From positions 4,859-68,858 of the forward strand of contig DBYI01000102.1 of assembly GCA_002310115.1 (NCBI GenBank): a stretch of DNA of 64,000 bases, given 5' to 3'. Shown in pieces: positions 18,244 through 25,856 of the stretch. Positions within the stretch are counted from its first letter, which is position 1. The number at the start of each line of letters is the position of its first letter. A program made the position numbers and the translations under genes. Under the pieces are notes generated by a model. The model worked only from the letters and a program-made list of their open reading frames with translations. It ran no database searches and had not been told where the DNA came from. The DNA comes from Ruminococcus flavefaciens. Its GTDB lineage: Bacteria > Bacillota > Clostridia > Oscillospirales > Ruminococcaceae.

Positions 18244-18411
18244 TTATTCATCAAAGCTTTCCTTGTGCTTCGGCTTACGCCTGTAGCGCCTTTTGTCGGA
18301 ATCCACAACCTTTGTGGCAGGATCGACACCATTCCAGTTACCGCGCTTTGAGGAGTCTATCTTCTTTTTCTCCTTTTTGCTCATTTTATCATATGATACG
18401 AATTTGTCCAT
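18244..18411 (-). CDS. Small basic protein, 55 residues, unknown function
   Basis: A short gene with a good AGGAG ribosome binding site 8 bases before its ATG and a hairpin after its stop. The product begins MDKFVSYDKMSKKEKKK and is strongly basic, with a central W-N-G-V-D-P-A-T-K motif and a C-terminal RRYRRKPKHK stretch before an acidic end. Small proteins of this make-up (Lys-rich start, NPVTR-like centre, basic tail) recur in clostridia, but no function is known to me. It follows the acetyltransferase gene by 12 bases and is probably translated from the same mRNA. Confidence 0.72.
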   Translation of the reverse strand: MDKFVSYDKMSKKEKKKIDSSKRGNWNGVDPATKVVDSDKRRYRRKPKHKESFDE

Positions 18412-18423
18412 AATTTTCTCCTT

Positions 18424-18867
18424 TCATATTTCTAACATGAAAAGCTGTTCCTTATCGCTGTAAATAGTCTCATAGTCACCAATGAAAACAAAGCCATACT
18501 TCTCATACATTCCTTTTTCGCTGCTCATAACATAAATCTTGTCATATCCGATACTTTTTGAATATTCTACGACTTTGCGTATCATCTTTTCAGATATTCT
18601 CCTGCCTCTGAAAGTTTCGTCAACAAATACGAAACCTACCAACGGAGAATATGGGTATTTCGGGTCAAGCTCGTCCTTTTCCGTAAGTGTGCAGAAGCCT
18701 ATAATCTTATTGTCGTCATAGGCGGCAAAAACACGCTCCCAGTCATTGAAGGAATTGCTCCTCATTAACTTTGCAAGGTACTTTCCTGCCCTCCATGAAC
18801 ACTTTTCAGCAAAAGATGCGACTCTTTCCCATTTTTCATGTGTATTTGTAATTATATGTATTTCCAT
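18424..18867 (-). CDS. GNAT-family N-acetyltransferase
   Basis: A 147-residue acetyl-CoA-dependent transferase. The acetyl-CoA-binding motif A is visible as VGFVFVDETFRGRRISEKMIRKVVEYSKS (about 80-110; the R-G-R-R-I-S loop stands for the usual Q/R-x-x-G-x-G/A), and the C-terminal YEKYGFVFIGDYE is the typical beta-bulge region. The acceptor cannot be told from sequence. An AGGAG ribosome binding site precedes the ATG. It lies 55 bases after rtcB and 12 before the 55-codon gene. Confidence 0.85.
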   Translation of the reverse strand: MEIHIITNTHEKWERVASFAEKCSWRAGKYLAKLMRSNSFNDWERVFAAYDDNKIIGFCTLTEKDELDPKYPYSPLVGFVFVDETFRGRRISEKMIRKVVEYSKSIGYDKIYVMSSEKGMYEKYGFVFIGDYETIYSDKEQLFMLEI

Positions 18868-18922
18868 TTAATCTCCTAAAATCAAGTTATTACAGAAACG
18901 TCAAAGGAACGTTCTACATGTT

Positions 18923-20128
18923 TTACTCCTCGCCTGCCTTGAAATTGTATATTGGTTTGATTACTTCGTTAATTTCCACAGTATCTCCGATATTTCCGAC
19001 TATATCCTCCATTGACTTATATGCCATCGGACACTCGTCCAACGTTTGTGCATTTACCGACGTAGTGTAAATACCGTCCATCTGTTTCTTAAACTCCGAC
19101 ACAGTGAAGCTCTGCTTCGCTTGTGAACGGGACATCAGTCTGCCTGCACCATGAGGTGCAGAACAATTCCAGTCTGGATTACCCTTGCCTGTACAGATAA
19201 GGCTTCCATCACGCATATTAATAGGGATGAGAAGTTTTTCTCCTGCTTTTGCTGAAACCGCACCCTTACGAAGTATCATCGACTCTGTGTCAATATAGTT
19301 ATGTATAGTCGTGAACTGCTCCACAACATGAACATGCATACCTTTGATGATCTCGTCCATCATCGCCTGACGGTTCACCATAGCAAACTGCTGAACTATC
19401 TTCATATCATGAATATACTGTTTAAAAAGTTCTCCCTCACAGTAAGCAAGATGCTTGGGTACATCCGTAGTTTTTGTGTTTTCTAGCTTTTTAAGCTCCG
19501 ACTGTATCTGCTTCTGTTTCCCATCCGCCTTAAGACGTGCGATAAGCTCGTTAATTTCCTTGTCAGAGCTCTTGTTCAATCGTCTGTAAGCCTCATTCTG
19601 ATAGTACTTTGCTACTTCTACTCCTAGATGACGTGAACCCGAGTGTATAACAATATAAATGCTTCCATCTTCTCCTTTATCAGCTTCAATAAAATGGTTT
19701 CCGCCACCCAGAGTACCTATACTCTTTTCCGCACGAAGCGGATCAATATGCTCTATACAGTAAAGCGCGGCCATGTCTATCTTTTCGCAGTAGCGATGAG
19801 GAATATCACGGACCGAAAAACCCGAGGGGATTTTCTCATAAATGAGTTTGTCTAGCTTCTGTAGTTCAATGTGCTTTTCCTTGAGTATTACAGTCTCCAT
19901 GCCACAGCCAATATCAACTCCCACAAGATTGGGTATGACCTTGTCCGTAATAGTCATTGTAGTGCCTATAGTACAACCTGCGCCCGCGTGTACGTCTGGC
20001 ATTATACGTATCTGAGATCCTTGACTCATAGGCTGGTTACAAAACGCGATTATCTGCGTAATAGCGTCCTGTTCGATAACATCAGTGAAAACCTTCACAG
20101 AATTATATTTTCCGTTGAGTTCTATCAT
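18923..20128 (-). CDS. rtcB: RNA-splicing ligase RtcB
   Basis: RtcB joins RNA ends carrying 2',3'-cyclic phosphate or 3'-phosphate to 5'-OH ends using GTP and manganese, and acts in RNA repair. Conserved metal and guanylate-binding features are present: VGVDIGCGMETV near residue 70, GTLGGGNHF near residue 137, HSGSRHLG near residue 160, and the guanylylated histidine in SAPHGAGR near residue 325. The start is taken at 20128 (MIELNGK), which has an AAGGAA ribosome binding site 6-7 bases away; the longer frame to 20170 has none and runs into the terminator hairpin. That gives 401 residues. No archease or RtcR gene lies nearby. Its only visible promoter is upstream of a small ORF and a terminator, suggesting attenuated expression. 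Confidence 0.95.
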   Translation of the reverse strand: MIELNGKYNSVKVFTDVIEQDAITQIIAFCNQPMSQGSQIRIMPDVHAGAGCTIGTTMTITDKVIPNLVGVDIGCGMETVILKEKHIELQKLDKLIYEKIPSGFSVRDIPHRYCEKIDMAALYCIEHIDPLRAEKSIGTLGGGNHFIEADKGEDGSIYIVIHSGSRHLGVEVAKYYQNEAYRRLNKSSDKEINELIARLKADGKQKQIQSELKKLENTKTTDVPKHLAYCEGELFKQYIHDMKIVQQFAMVNRQAMMDEIIKGMHVHVVEQFTTIHNYIDTESMILRKGAVSAKAGEKLLIPINMRDGSLICTGKGNPDWNCSAPHGAGRLMSRSQAKQSFTVSEFKKQMDGIYTTSVNAQTLDECPMAYKSMEDIVGNIGDTVEINEVIKPIYNFKAGEE

Positions 20129-20160
20129 ATTCTTTCCTTTCCGAAGCTGCCCGAGCGCAT

Positions 20161-20184
20161 AAAAAAACACTCCCGCAGGAGTGT
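20161..20184 (-). terminator. Terminator/attenuator between the 30-codon ORF and rtcB
   Basis: On the minus strand the stem ACACTCC/GGAGTGT with a TGCG loop is followed by TTTTTTT. Only 32 bases separate it from the rtcB start, leaving no room for another promoter. rtcB probably depends on read-through of this hairpin. Confidence 0.82.
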
Positions 20185-20208
20185 ATCATGTTCTATATAC
20201 GCAAAAGC

Positions 20209-20301
20209 TCAGCACATGGCTGAACATTTCGGGTAAACTCCATGCTTATTCTTTTTGATGTTTAATTGTGTCATTGTATAATATTGTTTAAACATTGTCA
20301 T
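20209..20301 (-). CDS. 30-residue peptide upstream of rtcB
   Basis: A short ORF beginning MTMFKQYYTMTQ and ending HGVYPKCSAMC, with AAAGGACGGTGA just upstream as ribosome binding site. It is the first ORF after a near-consensus promoter and is followed about 25 bases later by a terminator, then rtcB. The peptide is basic, has two C-terminal cysteines and no signal or membrane segment. Whether the peptide itself matters or its translation tunes the terminator cannot be told. I know of no matching family. Confidence 0.55.
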   Translation of the reverse strand: MTMFKQYYTMTQLNIKKNKHGVYPKCSAMC

Positions 20302-20334
20302 GGCGTTCACCGTCCTTTCATATAATATGGGTTT

Positions 20335-20363
20335 ATTATAATCATGAACAGCTTCAAAGTCAA
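20335..20363 (-). promoter_or_regulatory. Sigma-A promoter of the 30-codon ORF and rtcB
   Basis: On the minus strand TTGACT (20363-20358) and TATAAT (20340-20335) are spaced by 17 bases, about 30 bases before the small ORF's start codon. Confidence 0.82.
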
Positions 20364-20552
20364 GGCATATAAAAAAATGTAACCAAACTGTAATAATTAG
20401 CCGAAGAGGATAAAAAGATAACGTTCTATAGTCCACAAGTTCTTAAAACTGTTCATAAGGTTCATTTGAACTTATAATATACGCATTTATTTCTGTGCAT
20501 TATGCATAAAGGACACATCTCATTTATACGAGAGGTAAAATTTTGTCTGGTA

Positions 20553-20581
20553 TTGACATATAAATAGAAATAATATATAAT
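20553..20581 (+). promoter_or_regulatory. Sigma-A promoter of the flotillin gene
   Basis: TTGACA at 20553-20558 and TATAAT at 20576-20581 have a 17-base spacer. The 80-base leader that follows contains two small hairpins (GCAGTTG/CAGCTGC and GTGCT/AGCAC). Confidence 0.82.
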
Positions 20582-20661
20582 AATATCATGCAGTTGAAAC
20601 ACGTCAGCTGCAATAAATTGGTGCTCCGCATAAGCACATTTTCTATGATATGGAGGTTTAT

Positions 20662-22275
20662 ATGTTCAACAAGATCAATCTTATGGCTCTCTCTTTTGAG
20701 GACCTCAACTGGGGCGTCATCATTCCCGCCGGAATAGGCATTATTATCTTTTTAATAATCATTTTCTCAGGCTATATCAAAGCTCCACCGGATACTGCAT
20801 ACATAATCTCGGGTTTGAGAAAGAAAATAATCATAGGTAAAGCAAGCATACGCATACCTTTCTTTGAGCGTGTAGATAAGCTGAAATTACAGCTTATTGC
20901 CGTTGACGTAAAGACTTCAAGCGCCGTACCTACTGCAGACTACATCAACATCAATGTTGATGCAAACGTTAACGTTAAAGTCAGCAGTGATCCCGCGCTT
21001 ATTAAGCTCGGTGCTGAAAACTTCCTTAACAAGGATACCGCTTATGTAGCTAAAGTCGCAAGAGAGGTTCTTGAAGGTAATATGCGTGAGATTGTTGGTC
21101 AGATGTCACTTGAGGCTATGGTTAACGATCGTAAGGCATTCGCTGAAAAGGTTCAAGAAAACGCTGCTCCAGACCTGAACAGAATGGGACTGGAGATAGT
21201 TTCATTCAATGTTCAGAACTTCACAGACGATCAGAACCTTATTGAAAATCTTGGTATCGATAATACCACTAAGATTCAGAAGAAAGCTGCTATCGCACGA
21301 GCTGAGTCCGAAAAAGAAATCGAGATTGCCAAGGCACAGGCTAAGAAGGAAGCTAACGACGCCAAGATCCTTGCAGAAACCGAGATTGCTCAGAAAAACA
21401 ACGAGCTCGCTATCCGTCAGGCTGAACTGAAAAAGGAAGCCGACACACAGCTCGCTATTGCAGACGCTGCATATGAAATTCAGAAGGAAGAGCAGCGTAA
21501 ATCTATCGAAGTTTCAAAAGCTAATGCTAACATTGCTGCTTCTGAAAAAGACGTTGAGCTCAAGGCTCGCGAGGCAGAGGTTACTGAAAAGGCACTTGAA
21601 GCTCAGATCAAGAAAAAGGCTGAAGCTGATCGCTACAAGGCACAGCAGGAAGCCGATGCAAAACTATATCAGTTGAAGAAAGAAGCTGAGGCTGATCGTT
21701 TCCAGAGAGAGCAAGAGGCCGAAGCTAGAAAGGCTGAGGCTGAAGCTCAGAAATTCGCAAAAATGCAGGAAGCTGAAGGTATCGCTGCTGTAGGTAAGGC
21801 AGAGGCGGATGCTATCCGTGCCAAGGGTCTTGCTGAGGCTGAGGGTATCAACGCTAAGGCTGAGGCTATGAAAAAATACGGAGAGGCTGCTGTACTTGAG
21901 ATGTACTTCAAGGCACTGCCTGAGGTCGTAAAGAACGCCGCTACTCCTCTTGCCAATGTTGACAAGATCACAATGTATGGCGACGGCAATTCAAGCAAAC
22001 TTGTAGGCGATATAATCGGCTCTACCACTAAGGTCACCGACGGTCTTACCGCTGCAACAGGCGTTGACATCAGAGCTCTGCTTGCTAACTTCCTCGGTGG
22101 AAAGACTGCTGCTCCTAACACTTCAAATGAATCAACTGTTGATGACACATCTGTTTATGATACAGACTCGAAGGATACAGACTACACAGAATACGAATAC
22201 ACTCCAAATGATTCGGACCACTATACAGATACTAACACAGATACTAATTCTGATCCTGACATGCCTGAAGTGTAA
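20662..22275 (+). CDS. floT: Flotillin-like membrane scaffold protein
   Basis: Bacterial flotillins assemble lipid-ordered membrane domains and recruit signalling and secretion proteins. Residues about 14-36 form one membrane segment (WGVIIPAGIGIIIFLIIIFSGYI). An SPFH/band-7 domain follows at about 45-220, then a long coiled-coil stretch rich in Ala-Glu and Glu-Ala repeats (about 220-420), then the conserved flotillin end. The last 45 residues are an extra acidic Asp/Thr/Tyr tail. The ATG at 20662 is chosen because GGAGGT lies 4 bases upstream, whereas the in-frame ATG at 20650 overlaps that site; this gives 537 residues. No NfeD partner gene is adjacent. The symbol follows B. subtilis FloT/YuaG by architecture. 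Confidence 0.9.
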   Translation: MFNKINLMALSFEDLNWGVIIPAGIGIIIFLIIIFSGYIKAPPDTAYIISGLRKKIIIGKASIRIPFFERVDKLKLQLIAVDVKTSSAVPTADYININVDANVNVKVSSDPALIKLGAENFLNKDTAYVAKVAREVLEGNMREIVGQMSLEAMVNDRKAFAEKVQENAAPDLNRMGLEIVSFNVQNFTDDQNLIENLGIDNTTKIQKKAAIARAESEKEIEIAKAQAKKEANDAKILAETEIAQKNNELAIRQAELKKEADTQLAIADAAYEIQKEEQRKSIEVSKANANIAASEKDVELKAREAEVTEKALEAQIKKKAEADRYKAQQEADAKLYQLKKEAEADRFQREQEAEARKAEAEAQKFAKMQEAEGIAAVGKAEADAIRAKGLAEAEGINAKAEAMKKYGEAAVLEMYFKALPEVVKNAATPLANVDKITMYGDGNSSKLVGDIIGSTTKVTDGLTAATGVDIRALLANFLGGKTAAPNTSNESTVDDTSVYDTDSKDTDYTEYEYTPNDSDHYTDTNTDTNSDPDMPEV

Positions 22276-22296
22276 TATTATTTGCATAAAACATCA

Positions 22297-22329
22297 TCCC
22301 CTGACGATATGCGGTCGTCAGGGGACTTT
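22297..22329 (+). terminator. Terminator of the flotillin gene
   Basis: A 10-bp perfect stem CCCCTGACGA/TCGTCAGGGG is followed by ACTTTTG. Confidence 0.8.
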
Positions 22330-22449
22330 TGTCGTTTTGCTGTAATATTACTGCAATAACTCTGTAATTTTCTAATTCTTTCCACTTCCATATTGAGCAA
22401 ATTTTGGTTAGTCTATTTGTATAGTTTTCACAAAGTTGTACAAAAAGCA

Positions 22450-22478
22450 TTTACAAAAGACGAAATATAGGTTATAAT
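22450..22478 (+). promoter_or_regulatory. Sigma-A promoter of the AraC-type regulator
   Basis: TTTACA at 22450-22455 and TATAAT at 22473-22478 are separated by 17 bases, about 90 bases before the start codon. Confidence 0.72.
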
Positions 22479-22531
22479 GATAATAACATCAAATTGTAAT
22501 TCAGTCTCAAAGATAGCAATTTTTGGTCAAA

Positions 22532-22558
22532 TCCTCTGATGCAAGGCTCAGAGGGGGG
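22532..22558 (+). promoter_or_regulatory. Hairpin plus G7 tract overlapping the AraC-type gene's ribosome binding site
   Basis: CCTCTGA (22532-22538) can pair with TCAGAGG (22547-22553), and the run of seven G at 22552-22558 directly follows or overlaps it, 8 bases before the ATG. The only purine-rich ribosome binding site is this same segment, so the stem could hide it. The homopolymer could also vary in length. Confidence 0.5.
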
Positions 22559-22566
22559 GTATTATA

Positions 22567-23427
22567 ATGATTAAACATCTTTCGGGTGAATTCGAAACTG
22601 TTGAGTATGACACTCAAAAATATGCAATGCTGTACGATAATGTTCAGACTGAGGAATATCCCGTACACTGGCATAATGCAGTCGAGCTTATCATGCCTAT
22701 GAAAAATGAATATACAGTCACAGTCAACGGAACAGATTATTACATTCCCGAAAATGATGTTCTTATCGTTCCACCCTGCGAACTTCACAGTATGCCCGCT
22801 ATCCCAGGACGGCGTATCATTTTTCAGTGCGATAACAGTATCCTTGGCGAGATTACAGCACTTGAGCCTGTAATGCGTTCGCTCAACTCGCCTGTTCTCA
22901 TATGCGCAGATATGGATAAGGAGCTACATGTGCTCGCCAAAAAGACCATGCTGGATATACTTTCACTGTACAATTCAAAATCGGAGCTTGCAGACGTCAA
23001 GATATATGTCAAGGTCATTGAGCTCTTCATGGCTCTCCGCGAATACCAGCTTGAACAGCAGAAGATCGTTATGGACTGCGACGATGAGAAGATCGACGAA
23101 TACAGTGAGAAGTTCGGAACCGTCCTCAAGTATATCGACAATAACTATATGTACGATATCACTCTTGAACAGCTTGCCGACGTTGCAGGCTACAGCAAAT
23201 ACCATTTCTCGCGTATCTTCAAGCAGTACAACGCTATGTCCTATCTGCAGTATATAAACGCAAGGCGTACCAAGGCGGCAGAGCTTCTTCTGCTCGACCC
23301 AAGCGTTCCTATTACGGAAGTTGCGATGCGCTCGGGCTTCAAGAGCCTGACCACCTTCAACCGTATCTTCAAGGAGATAAAGCACTGCACGCCTACGGAC
23401 TTCAAAAAGCTGTATGCACTAAGGTAA
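22567..23427 (+). CDS. AraC-family transcriptional regulator
   Basis: A 286-residue cytosolic regulator with an N-terminal cupin sensor domain (about 15-110, including HWHNAVELIMPM, which usually binds a sugar-like ligand) and a C-terminal pair of helix-turn-helix motifs. The first is ITLEQLADVAGYSKYHFSRIFKQY (about 198-221) and the second VPITEVAMRSGFKSLTTFNRIFKE (about 246-269). Proteins of this layout in gut Firmicutes usually control carbohydrate use, but no sugar gene is adjacent, so the target is unknown. Monocistronic: own promoter, possibly structured leader, own terminator. Confidence 0.93.
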   Translation: MIKHLSGEFETVEYDTQKYAMLYDNVQTEEYPVHWHNAVELIMPMKNEYTVTVNGTDYYIPENDVLIVPPCELHSMPAIPGRRIIFQCDNSILGEITALEPVMRSLNSPVLICADMDKELHVLAKKTMLDILSLYNSKSELADVKIYVKVIELFMALREYQLEQQKIVMDCDDEKIDEYSEKFGTVLKYIDNNYMYDITLEQLADVAGYSKYHFSRIFKQYNAMSYLQYINARRTKAAELLLLDPSVPITEVAMRSGFKSLTTFNRIFKEIKHCTPTDFKKLYALR

Positions 23428-23430
23428 AAG

Positions 23431-23465
23431 CAGACCGCACATCTTATGATGTGCGGTTTTTTTAT
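23431..23465 (+). terminator. Terminator of the AraC-type gene
   Basis: CCGCACATC/GATGTGCGG with a short TTAT loop is followed by TTTTTTTATTT. Confidence 0.9.
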
Positions 23466-23500
23466 TTATCCTTCTGTTGTTCTTATCTGTCACAGGAATA

Positions 23501-25156
23501 TCAGTCTACTTTGTTGATATTTATCTCTGCAAATTCAGGAAGCTCAACGCCAATATCATCTTTAAGCACGGATTCAAGCTTTGTCATGTCTATCTGATAG
23601 CTTTCATCGCCTGTAGACTGCCACTCACCGTTTTCATCTGCAACATACATACGGCGTTCTACAAAACCATCCATGTAGATATAGTAAGTCTCTCTGCGCT
23701 TTTTATTGCCGTCAGACTTGAAGTAATATTCAACATAATACTTCCGTCCGCCAACTATATCATCAGATAAAGTGGGTTCAAGCATTTTTATAAAGTCATT
23801 TTTCAGAAAAGCATCCAATTTTGCCATGCTTTCTTCATTTGTGGAAGTAAGTTTCTCATGATCGCCATAAAACAACTCGGCGCTCTCGATTTCTTCTGTG
23901 GGGGCTTCGGCTTGGTAATGTGCAATAGCTCTCAGATTTGTATTCTCACCAAGCTTATAATATCTGATATTTTTATTGGAATCTGACATACCCGAATGAT
24001 TTATTTCTATACGGATAATATCATAGTTTTTATCAAGATATTCGTCGTCAATAACATATCCAACACGGAAAGTCTTTGTTTCTCCTGCCTTAAAGTCTGT
24101 TTTGAAGAAATCACCTGCATATATTGAACGCTCTCCATTAAAGGTATACGCTGTCGCTTCCATTGATGTTTTAAAATCCAATTCTTCTGCATTATAATTA
24201 TACAGATCGATGCGTGTCGAATTCATATATAATGACCTATCTTCAAAAGATTTGTTGGTCACTTCCATATCAGCAATGATGTATGAGCTGTCACAGGTAA
24301 GGTTTCCGTTTTCGTCACAGGAATAATGCCCCTCGGGCAGAACATCCATGCCCTTTCCGTCTTTTGTGAGCTTGACTGTTTTTATAAGGTATTCCCAGTT
24401 TTCAGTCACGCAGATCTCGCCGAGCTTGACAGTATTTTCCTTTTCTCTGTCCCTCTCAGCCCGAGTGATATCCTTTTCCTGTCCGATTATTTCCTTTATA
24501 CCTCTGTCAAAGGCGTCAAAGTCTACCTTATACCACTTACTGTTCTCGGTGAGAGGCATCTGACCACCTGTCTCAAAGCTCATCATACTCTCCTGATAGG
24601 ACACATAGCCGTCGTTTGCAATGTGAAGATCACACTCTATCGGCGGAGTATTGCCTCTTGTCCACTTTATATCGTACATCGGCTCCTCAACATCTGCATC
24701 AATGTCTCTGCCCTCAGGTTTCTCTGCAGGTTCGCCCCAGTTGAACTTATTGAGAAACTCAGAGAGCCTTGCGTAGGTCTCGGCTGAGTATTTGCCGTAT
24801 TTTCCGTCGCCTGCATCAAAGCTGTACTCGAATGTACTGAAATCACCGAATGGGTTATTAGTTTCGCCAACTATCTCGCTTCCCGCCATTTTGTTGCTCT
24901 GCTTGTGGAGCAGAACGCCCGTAGTTCCGATACCAGCCATAAGCACGGCACAAGCAGCTATAGCTCCGACTGTGCGTATTATGCGTTTTCTCGAGGTTAT
25001 ACGCTCCGTACCGCTTACGACCTCTGTATATCCGTCGTCGCTATCGACGTGAGTGAGTCTGTTTTTCTCCGCAGTCTCACAAGCTTTGATTATACGTTCT
25101 TTCATATCATTGGGCATTGTTATTTTGCCGCCCGCTTTTTTCAGCTTTTTATCCAT
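23501..25156 (-). CDS. Probable transmembrane anti-sigma factor with large extracellular region
   Basis: A 551-residue protein encoded directly after an ECF sigma factor (one base between stop and start). The first 60 residues are cytoplasmic and charged, with a PNDMKERIIKACE segment resembling the sigma-binding tails of clostridial anti-sigma factors. One membrane helix follows at about 64-84 (VGAIAACAVLMAGIGTTGVLL), then about 460 extracellular residues. These appear to hold two or three globular parts: around 110-225, 235-370 (beta-rich, FKAGETKTFRVGYVID) and 385-545. The layout suggests signal-triggered release of the sigma factor. The ligand is unknown, and no protease site is evident. 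Confidence 0.8.
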   Translation of the reverse strand: MDKKLKKAGGKITMPNDMKERIIKACETAEKNRLTHVDSDDGYTEVVSGTERITSRKRIIRTVGAIAACAVLMAGIGTTGVLLHKQSNKMAGSEIVGETNNPFGDFSTFEYSFDAGDGKYGKYSAETYARLSEFLNKFNWGEPAEKPEGRDIDADVEEPMYDIKWTRGNTPPIECDLHIANDGYVSYQESMMSFETGGQMPLTENSKWYKVDFDAFDRGIKEIIGQEKDITRAERDREKENTVKLGEICVTENWEYLIKTVKLTKDGKGMDVLPEGHYSCDENGNLTCDSSYIIADMEVTNKSFEDRSLYMNSTRIDLYNYNAEELDFKTSMEATAYTFNGERSIYAGDFFKTDFKAGETKTFRVGYVIDDEYLDKNYDIIRIEINHSGMSDSNKNIRYYKLGENTNLRAIAHYQAEAPTEEIESAELFYGDHEKLTSTNEESMAKLDAFLKNDFIKMLEPTLSDDIVGGRKYYVEYYFKSDGNKKRRETYYIYMDGFVERRMYVADENGEWQSTGDESYQIDMTKLESVLKDDIGVELPEFAEININKVD

Positions 25157-25157
25157 A

Positions 25158-25631
25158 CTACATATACTCCTTTCTGTATTTTTCCTCCAGCAGTTTTCTG
25201 CCCCTTGACAAGCGCATTTTTACTGCTGAAGCTCCTATGCCGACTATCTCCGATATTTCGTCCACTTTGTATTCCTCTATGTAAAATAGCGCAAGGATTA
25301 TCCTGTACTTCTCGGGAAGCTCCATGAGCGCTTCCAGTATTCCACTGTCCTCTTTTGAAACAGCATACCCGTAAAGCAGTTCCTCGCTCTCTGTTAAATG
25401 GCTTGTACGATATCGGAGCATATCGCGGCATTTGTTAGCCGCTACAGTGATGAGCCATGCTTTTTCATGCTCGCTGTCGGCAAAATCAGGTGCTTTTGTT
25501 ACAAATTTTATAAATGTATCCTGCACAGCGTCCTCTGCATCAGCCGTATTTTTCAGCATAAGCAGGCAAATTCTGTACAGCATATCTCCGTATTTCTCGA
25601 CCGCCTCGCGAGCGCAGCCGTCTTTCAGCAT
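25158..25631 (-). CDS. ECF-type RNA polymerase sigma factor (sigma-70 family)
   Basis: A two-domain sigma factor. Region 2 is seen as MLKNTADAEDAVQDTFIKF (about 27-45) and region 4 as LPEKYRIILALFYIEEYKVDEISEIVGIGASAVKMRLSRGRKLL (about 108-152). The start at 25631 (MLKDG) follows an AAAGGAG ribosome binding site by 11 bases; the longer frame to 25661 starts before that site, so 157 residues are assigned. It pairs with the downstream transmembrane anti-sigma protein. The regulon cannot be told from the window. Confidence 0.92.
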   Translation of the reverse strand: MLKDGCAREAVEKYGDMLYRICLLMLKNTADAEDAVQDTFIKFVTKAPDFADSEHEKAWLITVAANKCRDMLRYRTSHLTESEELLYGYAVSKEDSGILEALMELPEKYRIILALFYIEEYKVDEISEIVGIGASAVKMRLSRGRKLLEEKYRKEYM

Positions 25632-25688
25632 CGTATCATCAACTCCTTTCACTGTAAACACGAATGAGTTTGCAGTATGGTCACAAAT

Positions 25689-25716
25689 ATTATAACATTT
25701 TTTGCAAAAAAGTCAA
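25689..25716 (-). promoter_or_regulatory. Promoter of the ECF sigma/anti-sigma pair
   Basis: On the minus strand TTGACT (25716-25711) and TATAAT (25694-25689) are separated by 16 bases, about 58 bases before the sigma start. It looks like a housekeeping promoter rather than an ECF self-regulated one. Confidence 0.68.
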
Positions 25717-25799
25717 AAAGTGTGAAAAAATGAAAAGACAGCCGATTTGCACCGACTGCCTTTCAGGGGATATTAAAATTTGGAGAAATCTTAATTAAG

Positions 25800-25829
25800 G
25801 TGCCGACCACCGATTCTGTGATCGGCACG
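25800..25829 (-). terminator. Probable terminator of the xylanase gene
   Basis: The stem GTGCCGA-CAC / GTG-TCGGCAC with one bulge lies about 28 bases after the xylanase stop on the minus strand. The following bases (CTTAATT) are only weakly T-rich, so efficiency is uncertain. Confidence 0.6.
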
Positions 25830-25856
25830 TAATGTTTTAAATACTTTCGTATTTGA

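Noticed and set aside
20129..20170. Longer rtcB start at 20170
   Set aside because: The extra 14 residues lack a ribosome binding site and cover the 3' side of the attenuator; the ATG at 20128 has AAGGAA.
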